This document shows, one piece after another, positions 10,523 to 21,535 of a DNA stretch of 64,000 nucleotides. Position 1 is the stretch's first letter. Each line of letters begins with the position of its first letter. The stretch covers positions 4,340,001-4,404,000 of the forward strand of contig OX328109.1 of NCBI GenBank assembly GCA_946811185.2. The letters are read 5' to 3'. The stretch is from Hippopus hippopus. Taxonomy: Eukaryota; Mollusca; Bivalvia; Cardiida; Cardiidae. A model generated the notes under the pieces. The model was not told where the DNA came from, did not search any database, and saw only the letters and a list, made by a program, of their open reading frames with translations. The position numbers and the translations under genes were made by a program.

Positions 10523-11190
10523 ACATGTTCTCCTTCAGGGTCATTAAATTACGGAATTGTTCGGTACGGGGCAAATTTTCGTAAAAAAGCTGAAACCACC
10601 ATTACAGGCTAAGTTTAGTAACAATGACGTCATGGCCATTTGGAATCTCTTTGTAAAATACCTCGTATATCTTATTCGATAAGTGCACGAGGCTCGTAAA
10701 AAGCCCATTTACCTGACTACATTTAATGGCAGCTATAATGTATCATATAGGCTTTAACATGATAATCACCCAAATCTTCTTGTAGATTTTGACTTGAATT
10801 TTGTTTAAAAAAAAAGAAATTTTTTCTTTGCACTGATCGCAATTTTGGCTCTGTTGCGTACTGAAAAGCAGTTCAATGACATTTTGGTTAGTTCACTTCA
10901 TGTTTGAATGTTTGGTTTGGTTTGTTTGTTTTATTTGTTACTTTTGTTTGTTTTACGTGTTCGTTTGTATGGTGTTTAACCCTTAAAGCACTGGACTGAG
11001 CAGGCTGACCTGAGTCGAGACTTCTTGCAGATGCATTAAGCTCCCCTTTTCACAGAGCATTGCTGAAATCCATAAATGCATATATTGTGAGTTGAAACTG
11101 AACTACTTCCCTAGAACAGAATTCATTCACGGTTGCCTGTTGACTTACAACTTATTTAGGAAGCACATTTGTGCTTCAAGAAAAAATTCA

Positions 11191-11453
11191 TGAGCCATGC
11201 TCTGGCGAAAGGGGGCTTAATGCATCATCGTGATACGTGATACTGGACCAATCATCACATAATTATGGATCCATAAAAGTCACTTTTTAAAGTAACCGAC
11301 TTAATCATGAGGTAAACTGGTCCTTTGACAACCAGAAAATGGACCGATAGCGAAAAGTTTCGGCCCAGGTCAGCCTGCGCGGACTGCGCAGGCTGACATG
11401 GGTCGATACTTTTCGCAGATGCATTAAGCCCCCTTTTCCCAAAGCACGGCTCA
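11191..11453 (-). mobile_element. MITE-H full copy
   Basis: Ends TGAGCCATGCTCTGGCG and CAAAGCACGGCTCA. The hairpin CAGCCTGCGCGGACTGCGCA sits near the right end. A right-end fragment of another copy lies at 10985-11060. Confidence 0.85.
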
Positions 11454-11469
11454 TATATTAGAGTCTGTC

Positions 11470-11640
11470 AAAATCCCCATTAATTGAAAAGTCTAATTTC
11501 CAAGACTGGCCATCTGATTGGTTGAGACAAACTCACTTAGTTCAGCCAATCAGAAGTTGTGTTACTTTCAAATTTAGAAAATTCTTGAGAATAAGACTAA
11601 GACTGTTCTAAGAACGGTTGGTGAGTACAGTCCTAGATTA
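11470..11640. repeat. MITE-E partial copy
   Basis: Right arm CAGCCAATCAGAAGTTGTGT then TACTTTCAAATTTAGAAAA; the left arm is replaced by unrelated sequence. Confidence 0.7.
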
Positions 11641-11865
11641 TTGGTTTCGCGTTATGTTTTACACAGTTATAAAAACGATATTTGCATGTTGCATCAACAA
11701 TTTTACATTTGGAGATAAAATTGTAGCACGTAAGCAAAAGAAGTGAGAAGCTTAATCTCATGTCTTAGCGAAATTTATCTGTTTTTATGGCATTTATGTA
11801 CTTCTCAGTTAAAACCTTGTCTAAAGTAATCCCTTGCTTTCACGAAATGCTTTCACTGGTCCGTA

Positions 11866-12058
11866 TTCACCAGCCATTCTTAAGAGCATTCTTTGTCTAA
11901 TTCTTCAAGATTTCCTAAATTTGAATGTAACACAACTTCTAATTGGCTAAACCAAATGGTTTAGCCAATCAGAAGTTGTGTTACTTTCAAATTTAGAAAA
12001 CCCTTGAGAATAAGACAGAGAGTGTTCTTAAGAATGGTTGGTGAATGCGGGTCCTGGG
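11866..12058. mobile_element. MITE-E full palindrome
   Basis: The arms pair from CGTATTCACCAGCCATTCTT to its complement AAGAATGGTTGGTGAATGCG through a perfect AACCAAATGGTTTAGCC centre. Confidence 0.85.
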
Positions 12059-12469
12059 GTTTTCTTTTACTTCGCAAACTGTTCTTCCCAAGGCAATGGC
12101 TGCTTTCCCACGTAAAAATCTTTGAAAAAATGAGGGAAAGAGTAAGGATCTATTTTTGGATTACAAGAGTGATATAGAAACCAGACGACATAAATTTCGG
12201 CTTGCCCAAATTGAAGGTATTTGCAGACGGCAAAATAGATGTGGTTCAAACGATGGAATTTGTCTTTATTATATTTTTATCGGTGAGTTATTGGGATTTC
12301 ACAGTGAATAACACCACTAATGATGATAATTATGGTATCATCACTAATGACGATATAATTTTAGAATGTTTGCCGGAACTACTTTTTTTTCCTATACTGC
12401 TCATATTGTACCATTCTTGATAATTATGAGAATAAAAAAAAGGGTGAATTAAGAATATAATAAATAGGA

Positions 12470-12622
12470 TTATCAACTGGTTGTGTGTGATATTAAAAAT
12501 CTGTCATTCAAATGGGCTTTGATGCGGTCAAAAAACTCATCTTCGGACTCGTTTTTTCAACCGCATCACACCCCATTCAAGTGAAAGATTTTCAATATCG
12601 CACACAACTAGTTGATTATCCT
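12470..12622. repeat. Inverted repeat element, about 70-bp arms
   Basis: GGATTATCAACTGGTTGTGT on the left pairs with CACACAACTAGTTGATTATC on the right; the inner arms GATGCGGT.AAAAAAC also pair. Fits a fold-back MITE. Confidence 0.8.
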
Positions 12623-12669
12623 CTATTTAACTCCTACAGCGCCTAACATTTAGACTAGACCTCTTTAGA

Positions 12670-12800
12670 CATCTGAAATTATAACCCACTGAAACTCTAA
12701 CAGATTTTTATCACATAGGCTTGACTAAACAAGCGGGTGTTCTGTGCAGTCTGATCTTGATCTATACCGTGCGGCAAAAGCCCATGGTGCTGAAAAGGTT
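12670..12800 (+). repeat. MITE-B fragment
   Basis: CCACTGAAACTCTAACAGAT and GGCTTGACTAAACAAGCGGG, then half of the GATC hairpin (TGTGCAGTCTGATCTTGATC). Confidence 0.65.
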
Positions 12801-12859
12801 AAAATAAAAATAACATCGTTGGGAAAGTAGGAAACGGGGAAAATGCTGATTTAAGTCTG

Positions 12860-13173
12860 CCGACCCCCGGTAGCTCAGTCGGTAACGTACAGGACTTAAG
12901 AACAAGAGGTCGCTGGTTCGATCCCCGGCTCGGCCTATTTCTTTCCGAGGATTGATGATAGTCACACGAGAGGATTTATTCCTCTCTCACCGCTGATCGT
13001 TGTTTCGACGATGGTAATGTGGTACAGCAGCAGGGGCTTGTAAAGAATATTGTGTGGTGTACTGGTAAAAGAAAACTCCAGGAAAACATGGATAAGTGCA
13101 CTGGCCGCCGCGCTATAACTGAAATAATGTTTAAAGCGGCGTTAAACTCCATACAATCAATCAGTCAATCAAT
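12860..13173 (+). mobile_element. SINE, full length, with 14-bp target duplication
   Basis: A box TAGCTCAGTCGG, B box GGTTCGATCCC, tail CAATCAATCAGTCAATCAAT. CTGATTTAAGTCTG flanks it at 12846-12859 and 13174-13187. The insertion lies beside a MITE-A hairpin arm (12800-12850). Confidence 0.9.
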
Positions 13174-13214
13174 CTGATTTAAGTCTGTTTTCTTGAATAT
13201 CAGAGATGCTGCTT

Positions 13215-13243
13215 TTGTTGTTGTTGTTGTTGTTGTTGTTGTT
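13215..13243. repeat. (GTT)n microsatellite
   Basis: About nine GTT units. Confidence 0.95.
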
Positions 13244-13428
13244 TTTCCCCAGTATGCTGATTACTGTATCTATGTTCTTCTATTTAATTTGGGCTCGACG
13301 TCAACGAGAGAAGACGACGATAAACCTGAGGACGCCCGGAAGTTGAGTTTAGTGTATTCTCTTCGCCAAGAATATCCGAGATGTTGCGGTTTTTTCTCAC
13401 TCTTTGATTAAAGTATCAGTGTTTATTT

Positions 13429-13642
13429 TTAACCCTTAGGCTGCTAAGCACGATTCACTGACCTTTTGCGGACAGTCAAGATCAAGATCAGACTGCACAG
13501 GACGTGCAGTCTGATCCTGAATCTACACTATCCGATAAGGACATATTCATTCTCCAAAAAAGTAATTTTAAAATATCATTAATCGAGTTTTTTCTATCGG
13601 TTTGAAAGTTTTATTTAATTTAATTAGCGGGATAAGAGTTAA
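13429..13642 (+). mobile_element. MITE-B full copy
   Basis: TTAACCCTTAGGCTGCTAAG start, GGGATAAGAGTTAA end; hairpin centre GACTGCACAGGACGTGCAGT. Confidence 0.85.
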
Positions 13643-14007
13643 GCTATAAAAGTAAAATAAGAGTTCCCATGACTACAAAGAACAAAGTCGTCTATTCATA
13701 ATGAAATTATAATCCTCGAGATGATTGAAATTTGAAGAGGTAGACTCATAAAGCTAGTTTACATAGACTTTTTATCAGTCTGTTAAATAGAATACCAGTG
13801 ATTTTAATGTATTCTCTTAATTACGAGCCATTTTTAACTCGGGCTCTTCAAAATAAATAGCAACATCAAATTTACGTAATCTACCCCACTTTGTTCATTT
13901 CTTTCTTCCTATTTCTTTCTTTTCCTCTCTCTATTTTTCTTTCCCTCCTTTATTTTCTTCCTCTAATTTTCCTTCCTTGATGGCAAGAGAAAAATGAATC
14001 TATTTTG

Positions 14008-14605
14008 AGCCATGCTCTGTGAAAAGAGACTGTAATGCATCTGCAAAATGTATCGACCTAGGTCGGCCTACGCAGTTCACTTTTTTGCTAATAAGAAATT
14101 TTCTGCATATCAAAGGACCATTCTGCCTCCAGATCCAGTTGAATATTAGACTTCATGGATTTCATGGATCTCAAACTGTGTGATGACTTTCTTGATATGA
14201 TGTATCTCGGAGGTGCATTAATCCCCTATATTATATTTCATGTATCTATTTTTAGAAATGTTATGGGTAAGAAATGTCGTAATTTAAGCTGGGGGGGGGG
14301 GATTATTTCCCCGTCACAGTGAATATTGTCCTCCTGCCAAAAATCTGGAACTACTTTTTTAAGTTTTTAAGTTTTAAAAGTGGCATTCGTTGACAAAATA
14401 ATCAGAGGAAATATAATATATAATTTATTTCATCAGCTTGTGGTTAATATGGGGAAATATTTGCCGAAAAAGAGAAAGATCCGCGAAAATAACTCGTGCC
14501 TTACGGCACTCGTTATTTTCGCATACCTTTCCCTTTTTCGGCAAATATTTCCCCATATTAACCACAAGCTGATGAAATAAACTATTTGCCAGAGCATGAC
14601 TCATT
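14008..14605 (+). mobile_element. MITE-H copy split by a MITE-C
   Basis: Left part TGAGCCATGCTCTGTG to GCATTAATCCCC (14225). Right part TTGCCAGAGCATGACTCAT begins at 14586. Between them is a MITE-C. Confidence 0.8.
14228..14585 (-). mobile_element. MITE-C fold-back element, inverted
   Basis: Same element as 8493-8867 in reverse: AAGTTTTTAAGTTTTAAAAG, then arms ending ACAAGCTGATGAAATAAAC. Contains a nine-base G run near 14292. Confidence 0.85.
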
Positions 14606-14644
14606 TCAATAACTACTGTACATGTATCATCTACTTTCGGAAAG

Positions 14645-14730
14645 AATGAGGCCGTCCTGGGAATCGAACTTGGGCCCACTGGATTGCTAGTCCAGTATGT
14701 AGCCGACCAAACTTCCGGGTCTAGACCATC
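14645..14730 (-). repeat. tRNA-like SINE head
   Basis: Complement reads GGTCGGCTACATACTGGACT (anticodon-arm-like) and AAGTTCGATTCCCAGG (B-box-like). The acceptor ends do not pair, so this is not called as a functional tRNA. Confidence 0.55.
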
Positions 14731-14759
14731 ATAGATGCAAAATAAACACATTAATCATA

Positions 14760-15470
14760 ACTATTTGATTTTTGATGCGCAGTACACTCATTATCTTCCG
14801 CTAGGTGGCACTCTTCAAATACTGACCTATCTGATTTTGGCATTCTGGGTACAGAACCGGACTACTTTCAAGATGGCAACCGATGCAGCAAATGTTCAAA
14901 ATAAAACATACTTTATTCAAAGCCGCAGAGTTTTCCCTAAATCAATATTTATTAGCTGTATAAAAAGATTTGCGGTGAACAATGGTATTTTTTAATCATT
15001 TTCTCGTTTGAAATTGAATGTATTTTGAACAAATTTTGGGCGAAAAATCTACACTTGTATATCATTCAAAGTCAATTTCCGCTTGCTACATTTTAGTGGC
15101 AGAGTTTTGAGTTATGCTCACCGCTTATTAATATTTATCCTGTACTGGATTGTGATATGTCATAGCAGACAGGCCAATCTTCGAAGAATCTGACATTGCA
15201 GACATCGGTTATATACCGAACTGCTTGGCTCGAATATCATCATGACATGGATGCAAAATAAACTCAAAGTAAACACATAAATCTTGCATGAAATCAGTAC
15301 CAACTGTACTCTGATGCGCAATAACCTCCCTGACCTTCACCATTACAGCCGGTTGACTGTGTGGTGTCATAATTACACGCAGAGCAAGAAGCTAAAGAAA
15401 ATGTCTATGGGGGAGGCGAGGAACGAAGGCTGAGTACTCAAAAAATCATAATCATTTCTCTCATGCTGTT
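14760..15470 (+). repeat. Dispersed repeat, relative of 56120-56560
   Basis: CATTCTGGGTACAGAACCGG and ACTACTTTCAAGATGGCAAC recur inverted near 56490-56520; GACAGGCCAATCTTCGAAGA has an inverted relative near 56250. No coding potential. Confidence 0.6.
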
Positions 15471-15704
15471 TATTGCTCATCATCAACCTAGATATATAAT
15501 TATACTTATACACTGGAGTGTTACGTCACGTCTAGAGAGGTTGCGGCTGATGTACATGGTGTGATTTTCGACACACACCGGACGCTAAAATGATAGTCGC
15601 TTTAAGCATTAGAAAATCAAGTTAGAAATAAATAGTTACTCGTACATATTTTTTGTGGGGAGATATTCATTTTTTTTTTTTTTATATAAATTTCTTGTTA
15701 TTCC

Positions 15705-15852
15705 TTAACCAGTTAGGAGGAATCATACTGGTTTTAATTGACAGCATTTGCAGATGACAATTTAGATTTTTTCATATGATGGGATTTGTCTTTGAAGGGC
15801 TAGAAAACACGATAGGAAAAAGATAAAATCCTGGTTACCAGTACTTTATTTC
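15705..15852 (-). mobile_element. MITE-A copy truncated on the right
   Basis: TTAACCAGTTAGGAGGAATC start; it breaks off inside the hairpin (CTGGTTACCAGTACTTTATT) where the 15838-16330 element begins. Confidence 0.65.
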
Positions 15853-16330
15853 ATGATTTCCGGTACGTTATCGAGAAATATCAATGAACTATTTTTTGAT
15901 ATTTCATGGTTACGAGCAGTGAAAAATATCGATTTTTATATTCTAACTCTTCAATTGAAGGCGAAAACAGTTGTTCCCGCGCACTAGTTACGTAGGTAAA
16001 AACGTAAAATCTCAATCAGATGGAAGTATGACGTAATTTACCCTATATTTCTCGCGCTTTACGTAATACTGTAATGCGATGCTATGTGGAGGGGATACGC
16101 CACGGGCAATTACAGAAAACAACTGTGCTGGATTTTGATCAAAATCCCAACAAAAAAGGGGGTAGAAGCATAAAATAAATAGATTTTTTTTTTCAGTGAA
16201 AGATCGAAATTCATTTCATCTCGTGAACATAATCGGTAATATTTTCAAGAGTGGCTGCGCCACTCGTGAAAATATTACCGATTATGTTCACTCGATCTTT
16301 CACCGAAATATATAAACAAATATCCTCTAT
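15838..16330 (+). repeat. Element with terminal stem-loop
   Basis: Ends in a palindrome with arms TCGTGAACATAATCGGTAAT..AAGAGTGGC about 16222-16310. Contains TATGACGTAATTTACCC and TGGATTTTGATCAAAATCC. An inverted relative lies at 3700-4120. Confidence 0.7.
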
Positions 16331-16735
16331 ATACTTATACACTGGAGTGTTACGTCACGTTATCTAGAGAGGTAACAATCGTAGTAAGAAAAAGGAATAT
16401 CTAAGAAAAAATATGTAAAACTTACTAGATCTAGAATATGAATATTAAAACGCTTTCGTGCTTCGATCTGAAGAGAAACAATAATTTGAATAAAAGGCTA
16501 ACCTCGCCTATTGTTCCTTTCCGCTCATTGTTTCAGTTATTTTTGAAAAGATAAATTTTCATTTAGGCCTAGATATACTTTTCAAGATAAGATATTAAAC
16601 GAAATCATCGTTGGACAAGGAAGACTTGCTGCAAAAAAATGGTGTATCTGAAAATGCATACCGTAGCCATACAGTAATCAAAGCACTGAAAGTATTTACA
16701 GAAGGTGATAGGAGAAATTTGCGAGCCAGTAGGTT

Positions 16736-16951
16736 TTAACCCTTTACCACACAATCCCTACCTTTAACGACCCTGAGAGAAAGATGGCTTTGGAAAACAT
16801 TGTGGGAAAAGGAGAAAATGCTGGTAACCAGCATTTTCTCCTTTTCCTACAATGTTTTCTACCCTGTAAAAGAACTTCAGTTTTGAAATTGTCTTCTACA
16901 GAAGCTTTCAATGCAGAAGAGTCTAGAATTGGTCGTTTGGTAAAGAGTTAA
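16736..16951 (+). mobile_element. MITE-A full copy
   Basis: TTAACCCTTTACCACACAAT start, CGTTTGGTAAAGAGTTAA end; one of the best-preserved copies. Confidence 0.92.
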
Positions 16952-17158
16952 GAGTGGGCCATTTCATTTTTCTTGTCACAAGATTTCAGTATGAAGGCTG
17001 ACATAAGAAAGTGAGACCGAAAAGGTCATCACATTCGAAAACATTTATTCATTCGAGTAGATCTATATCAATACAAAAAGTACAAGTAGGTCAAAACACC
17101 GGATAAGACGATAAATTGGAAAGTTTAAGGTTATCTTTGTCTCACAAAAAGATATCCA

Positions 17159-17190
17159 GATGATGATGATGATGATGATGACGATGATGG
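17159..17190. repeat. (GAT)n microsatellite
   Basis: About seven GAT units followed by GACGATGATGG. Confidence 0.95.
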
Positions 17191-17264
17191 TGATTATTGT
17201 TAATTTTGTTTTCTATTTGAAACGTCTGTAATGGATGGTAACAAACAGAAAATTGAAATGTTGC

Positions 17265-17335
17265 AAGGTGACGGATGAGGATCGAACCTAGAACATCTTG
17301 CTGCTAATCAAAAACTTTACCGACTATGGGACGCA
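17265..17335 (-). repeat. tRNA-like sequence
   Basis: Complement has TAGTCGGTAAAG (A-box-like) and GGTTCGATCCT (B-box-like). No SINE body or closed acceptor stem is seen. Confidence 0.45.
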
Positions 17336-17344
17336 GAATATCTT

Positions 17345-18172
17345 TTTAGCTCATCTGAGCACGCAGTTCTCAAGGTGAGCTCTGTGATTGTGCTGTGTCT
17401 GGCGTCGGTCGTGCGTCGTCTGTCGTCCGTCGTCAACTTTTACCTTGTGTACACTCTGCAAAGCCACAACTTCAGTCCAATACTCATGAAACTTTGTCAG
17501 AGTATTTGCCTTGATGATATCTCGGACGAGTTCGAAAATGGGTCATGTCGGGACAAAAACTAGGTCACTATGTCAAATCTAAGAAAAACCTTGTGTACTC
17601 TCTGGAGGCCACATTTTTAGTCCGATACTCATAAAACTTTGTCAGAATATTTGTCTTGATGATATCCCACACAAGTTCGAAAATGGGTCTTGTCAGGTCA
17701 AAAACTAGGTCACTAGGTCAAATCTTAGAAAAACCTTATGCACACTCTAAAGGACACATTTTCGGTCCAATACTCTTGAAAGTTGGTCGGAATGTTTGTC
17801 TTGATGATATCTTGAAGGACTTTAAAAATGTGTCACGTCAGGTCAAAAACTAGGTCACTTGGTCAAATCATTGAAAAACCTTGAGTACGCTCTACCGGCC
17901 ACATTTTCTCTCAAAAACTCCTGAAAGGTGTTCAGAATATGTGTCTGGATAATTCCTAAAAGTTTGAAAATAGGCAATGATGAGCTTAAAAGTAGGTCAT
18001 TAGGTCAAATCTTAGAAAAACCGTGTGTGCACTCTAGAGGCCAAATTTTAAGTCCAATACTAATGAAAGTTTGTAAGAATGTTTGTAAATTTATCTCGAT
18101 AGAGATTGAAAGTGGGTCATGTATGGTCAAAAGGTTCAGGTGAGCGACTTCAGGGCCATCATGGCCCTCTTG
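17345..18172 (-). mobile_element. Family F element with five tandem units of about 144 bp
   Basis: Its 3' end in + coordinates is TTTTTAGCTCATCTGAGCAC and its 5' end is GGGCCATCATGGCCCTCTTG. Between lie five units marked by CCTTGTGTAC-like, ACTCATGAAA and GGTCAAAAACTAGGTCAC at a spacing of 142-146 bp. Known: Helentron-derived pearl/HINE elements of bivalves carry such cores; membership is inference. Confidence 0.8.
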
Positions 18173-18534
18173 TGTTTAATGCACTATTCACGATGTTAAT
18201 GAGGGGAAAAGTGCTGTATTTTTAGACTGTTTTTTGATATTATGTAAATGATAATTCTAAAAGTAAAACAGTGTTTTCTTATAATGGAGTCACCATTTTT
18301 TACAGGAGCCAGGAAGCTTCCTCCAGGACATTTTCTTTTCAAATCTCGGTGTCTTTTTATACAAACGCACCGGGCACTTATTTACGATTAATTATCATGC
18401 CTGAGTCCCTTCAGTCACATCAGTGCAAATCCGACGCCAGCGGAATTCAAACCTTCGACCTCTCGCTCCGTGGGTGGATACATGATAGTAAAACTTTTTG
18501 TAGAAATAACATAACATTTAAAGCGCATTTCACT

Positions 18535-18618
18535 ACTTTAGTTGCCTTTGTGGCCAGTGTAGATCAAGATCAGGCTGCACTAAAAGTGCAGCCTGATCTT
18601 TGATCTACACTGCCAGCT
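18535..18618 (+). repeat. MITE-B hairpin
   Basis: Near-perfect arms GTGTAGATCAAGATCAGGCT and complement around GCACTAAAAGTGC. Confidence 0.8.
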
Positions 18619-18718
18619 TTGCTGTAACACTGTTGACAAAAGCAACCATATACGTACATGTAATTGCAGTTTTTTGGGTCATATTTTCAGGATTAAAATT
18701 TCTGCTGGATTTGGCGCT

Positions 18719-18944
18719 TTAACACTTAACCAAACAATCCCGATTTTAACGATTCTAAAAAAGGACTTTTGAAAACATTGTGGGAAAAGGAGAAAATGCT
18801 GGTAAACAGCATTTTCTCCTTTTCCCACAATGTTTTCTATCCTATCAACGATATTTCCTATTATTTGAAACACATTAGATTTGTCGTCTGCAAATGCTTT
18901 TAATTTGGATATATATAAAATTTTGTCGTTTGGTAAAGAGATAA
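18719..18944 (+). mobile_element. MITE-A full copy
   Basis: TTAACACTTAACCAAACAAT start, TTTGGTAAAGAGATAA end; hairpin centre GGTAAACAGC has a one-base asymmetry. Confidence 0.85.
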
Positions 18945-19028
18945 GTGCTGAAAAGGTGCAGAACAGATACTTGTTATACTACTTACGGAAGCACACACTC
19001 GGACATGCAATCACTCAGGCCAGCCCTT

Positions 19029-19110
19029 TACAGGATGTTTTTTAGATACGACCCTAATTGTACAGGATGTTCTTTAGATATGACCCTAACTATACAGGAT
19101 GCTTTTTAGA
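19029..19110. repeat. Three tandem units of about 32 bp
   Basis: TACAGGATGTTTTTTAGATA then CGACCCTAA-type units repeat three times with few changes. Confidence 0.85.
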
Positions 19111-19139
19111 CAATCCTCTGATTAGCACAAGAGACACAA

Positions 19140-19915
19140 AAGTAAAGCTTGATGTTATCGAAAAAGGAGCGTCGCTTACAGAAACAAGTTTTCTCTTTTC
19201 CCACAATGTTTTAAGAACCGATCTACGACCAGGGAACGTGAAAAATCAAACAGGTACTTGCGTGGTACTAAGGGAATCTATTTCGACTACTTTTTACTAC
19301 CTTTTACGACCTTGTGGACGAAGGATTTTGAAAACATCGCGGTAAAAGGAGAATATGCTGGTTTCAAAGACAAATCCCATCATTTGAACCACATTTGATT
19401 TGTCTTCTGCGTTTGCTTTCAATTCGGGTCTAGTCCAGAATTTTGTCGTTTGGAAAAGAGTTATATAAAATATTATGTAGCTGAATTATCCGGTTAACGC
19501 AATATTTTAACCCCGACTTTAAGTGACCATGAGAAAGTAAAGCTTTTGAAAACATTGTGGAAAAAGGACAAAATGCTGGTAAACAGCACCTTTACTATTT
19601 CTCACAATGTTTTTACCCAATCACAGACTTATTCTATCGTTTAAATTGTCGTCTGCAAATGCTTTTAATTTGGAGAAGTCTAAAATTTTTCCCACAATGC
19701 TTTCGGAAACTATCAACGGCCAGGGAACGTGAAAAACAAACACTTGCGTGGTAGTAAGGGAATCCATTTAGAATACTTTTATTATATTGTTATAGCTTTC
19801 CCTCAAAGACAAATCCTATTATTGGAACCATATTTGATTTGTCGTCTGCAAATGCTTTCAATTTGGAACTAGTCTAGAATTTTGTCGTTTGGAAAAGTTA
19901 TGTAAAATGTAAGTA
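19140..19915. repeat. Cluster of diverged MITE-A pieces
   Basis: Hairpin remnants near 19180-19215, 19330-19360 and 19545-19610; right ends TTTGTCGTTTGGAAAAG at about 19440 and 19883. AGGGAACGTGAAAAA is repeated at 19232 and 19721, so a larger duplication is likely. Confidence 0.65.
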
Positions 19916-19921
19916 GCTGAA

Positions 19922-20144
19922 TTATCTCTTTACCACACAACAAAATCTTAGATTGTACCATATTGAAAGCATTTGCAGATGACAAACAAATGTGACTCAA
20001 ATATTGAAACATGGGAAGGGTAGAAAACTTTGTGGGAAAAGGAGAAAATGCTGGTTACCAGCATTTTCTCCTTTTCTCACAATGTTTTCAAAAGCTTTCT
20101 TCTTCAGGGTCGTTAAAAGTCGGGATTGTGTGGTAAAGGGTTAT
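19922..20144 (-). mobile_element. MITE-A full copy
   Basis: CTCTTTACCACACAACAAAA start, GTGTGGTAAAGGGTTAT end, complete hairpin. Confidence 0.85.
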
Positions 20145-20589
20145 CCGGTTTACGCAACATTTCAACCCTTTACAATAAAATTGGCTTTGCAATACAATTA
20201 TGCAGCCTGATCTTGATCGACACCGCCTGATACTTCGCTTAAAATTTTGATGAATATTTGAAATTTCAATATTTGAATTTCCAATTATCTTTGTCTTTCC
20301 TTCCAACTATAGATCTGAATTACCAATATTCTGTGCGTTGCTTACGGGCTGTGTAAAGCTTCGAATTTCCAATATTTTCTGTCTGTCTTACGAAACTGGG
20401 ATTAAACTTCCAATTTTTATGTTTTTCCTATTTACGATAAACGTCGTTTTTTTCGCTTTTCTCTTGGGATAAATGCTAATAATAAACAAATCTGCCAAAC
20501 TGCCACAAGAATTAAACGACCGTTTTCATTCAATAATTCAAACCCGAAACCCGGTACGCTATATTGCGTTTGTATGCATCCTACTTATG

Positions 20590-20715
20590 AGAAAACTTTC
20601 TCGTAATGAACGCTGTTGATCTAAGATCAGACAGCACGTTCTGTGCAGTCTGATCTTGATCTGCACTGTCCGCAAAAAGGCATTGCATTGCTCTTAGCAG
20701 CCAATTGTTAAACGA
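20590..20715 (-). mobile_element. MITE-B partial copy
   Basis: Hairpin AGATCAGACAGCACGTTCTG, then TCCGCAAAAAGGCATTG and CTTAGCAGCCAATTGTTAA. Confidence 0.75.
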
Positions 20716-20805
20716 CGATGATCGTAAATAGAAGTCTAGTAGGACAAGTCGCCTCCTAGCCCAAGTGACCTCAAATATCAGGTCAGTTCTCACTAAAAAA
20801 GGGAA

Positions 20806-21058
20806 CTGAGACGTGCTCTGTGAAAAAGGGGCTTAATGCATCTGCAAAAAAATATCGACCCAATTCGCGCAGGCTGACCTGAGTCGAAACTTCTTGCTAA
20901 TGGTCAATTTTCTGCATGTCAAAGAACCAGTGTATCTCTTGAAGATTCAGTCGGTCGTTAGAGAAAATGGATTTTACAGGTCCACAATTATGTGATGACT
21001 TGTTTGGTACCAGGAATCACGGGAATGCATTAGACCACCTTTCGCCAGAGCATGGCTT
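20806..21058 (+). mobile_element. MITE-H copy
   Basis: TGAGACGTGCTCTGTGAAAA start, CCAGAGCATGGCTTC end; left hairpin arm largely lost. Confidence 0.8.
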
Positions 21059-21102
21059 CATTTAGATACATTTTCATCTTATTTAGCAATTTTTGTTTTT
21101 TT

Positions 21103-21330
21103 CTAACTCTTTACCAGACAATAGAATTTTAGACTGGTCCAAATTAAAAGCATTTGCAGCCGATAATTCGGATGTTGCATAAAAAATTGAAATTTGTTTT
21201 CGGGAAGGGTAGAACAGTGTGGGAAAAGGAGAAAATGCTGGTTACCAGCATTTTCTCCTTTTCCCACAATGTTTTCAAAAGGCTTTTTTCTTCAGGGTCG
21301 TTAAAAGTCGAAATTGTGTGGAAAAGGGAA
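21103..21330 (-). mobile_element. MITE-A full copy
   Basis: CTAACTCTTTACCAGACAAT start, complete hairpin, GTGTGGAAAAGGG end. Confidence 0.85.
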
Positions 21331-21339
21331 AATTCTTTC

Positions 21340-21535
21340 AACGCCAAATTTATAAACTCGACCTTCCGACGACTAAAAATACAATCCACTGAAACTCAGA
21401 AAGATTTTTTTTTTTATCTTACAGACTTGACTTAACAAGCGCATCGTATAGATCCAAGATCAGACTGCACGTTCTGTGCAATCTGATCTTGATCTATACC
21501 TTAAGCAAAAACCCCCTGTCGCCGATCGTGGTTCT
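21340..21535 (+). mobile_element. MITE-B copy, subtype 2
   Basis: Matches 34667-34867: ATACAATCCACTGAAACTCA, CTTGACTTAACAAGCGCATC, hairpin GATCAGACTGCACGTTCTGT. Confidence 0.75.

Noticed and set aside
14645..14730. Possible functional tRNA gene on the minus strand
   Set aside because: The anticodon arm and B-box-like block are present, but the acceptor ends do not pair and the T stem is poor; more likely a SINE head.
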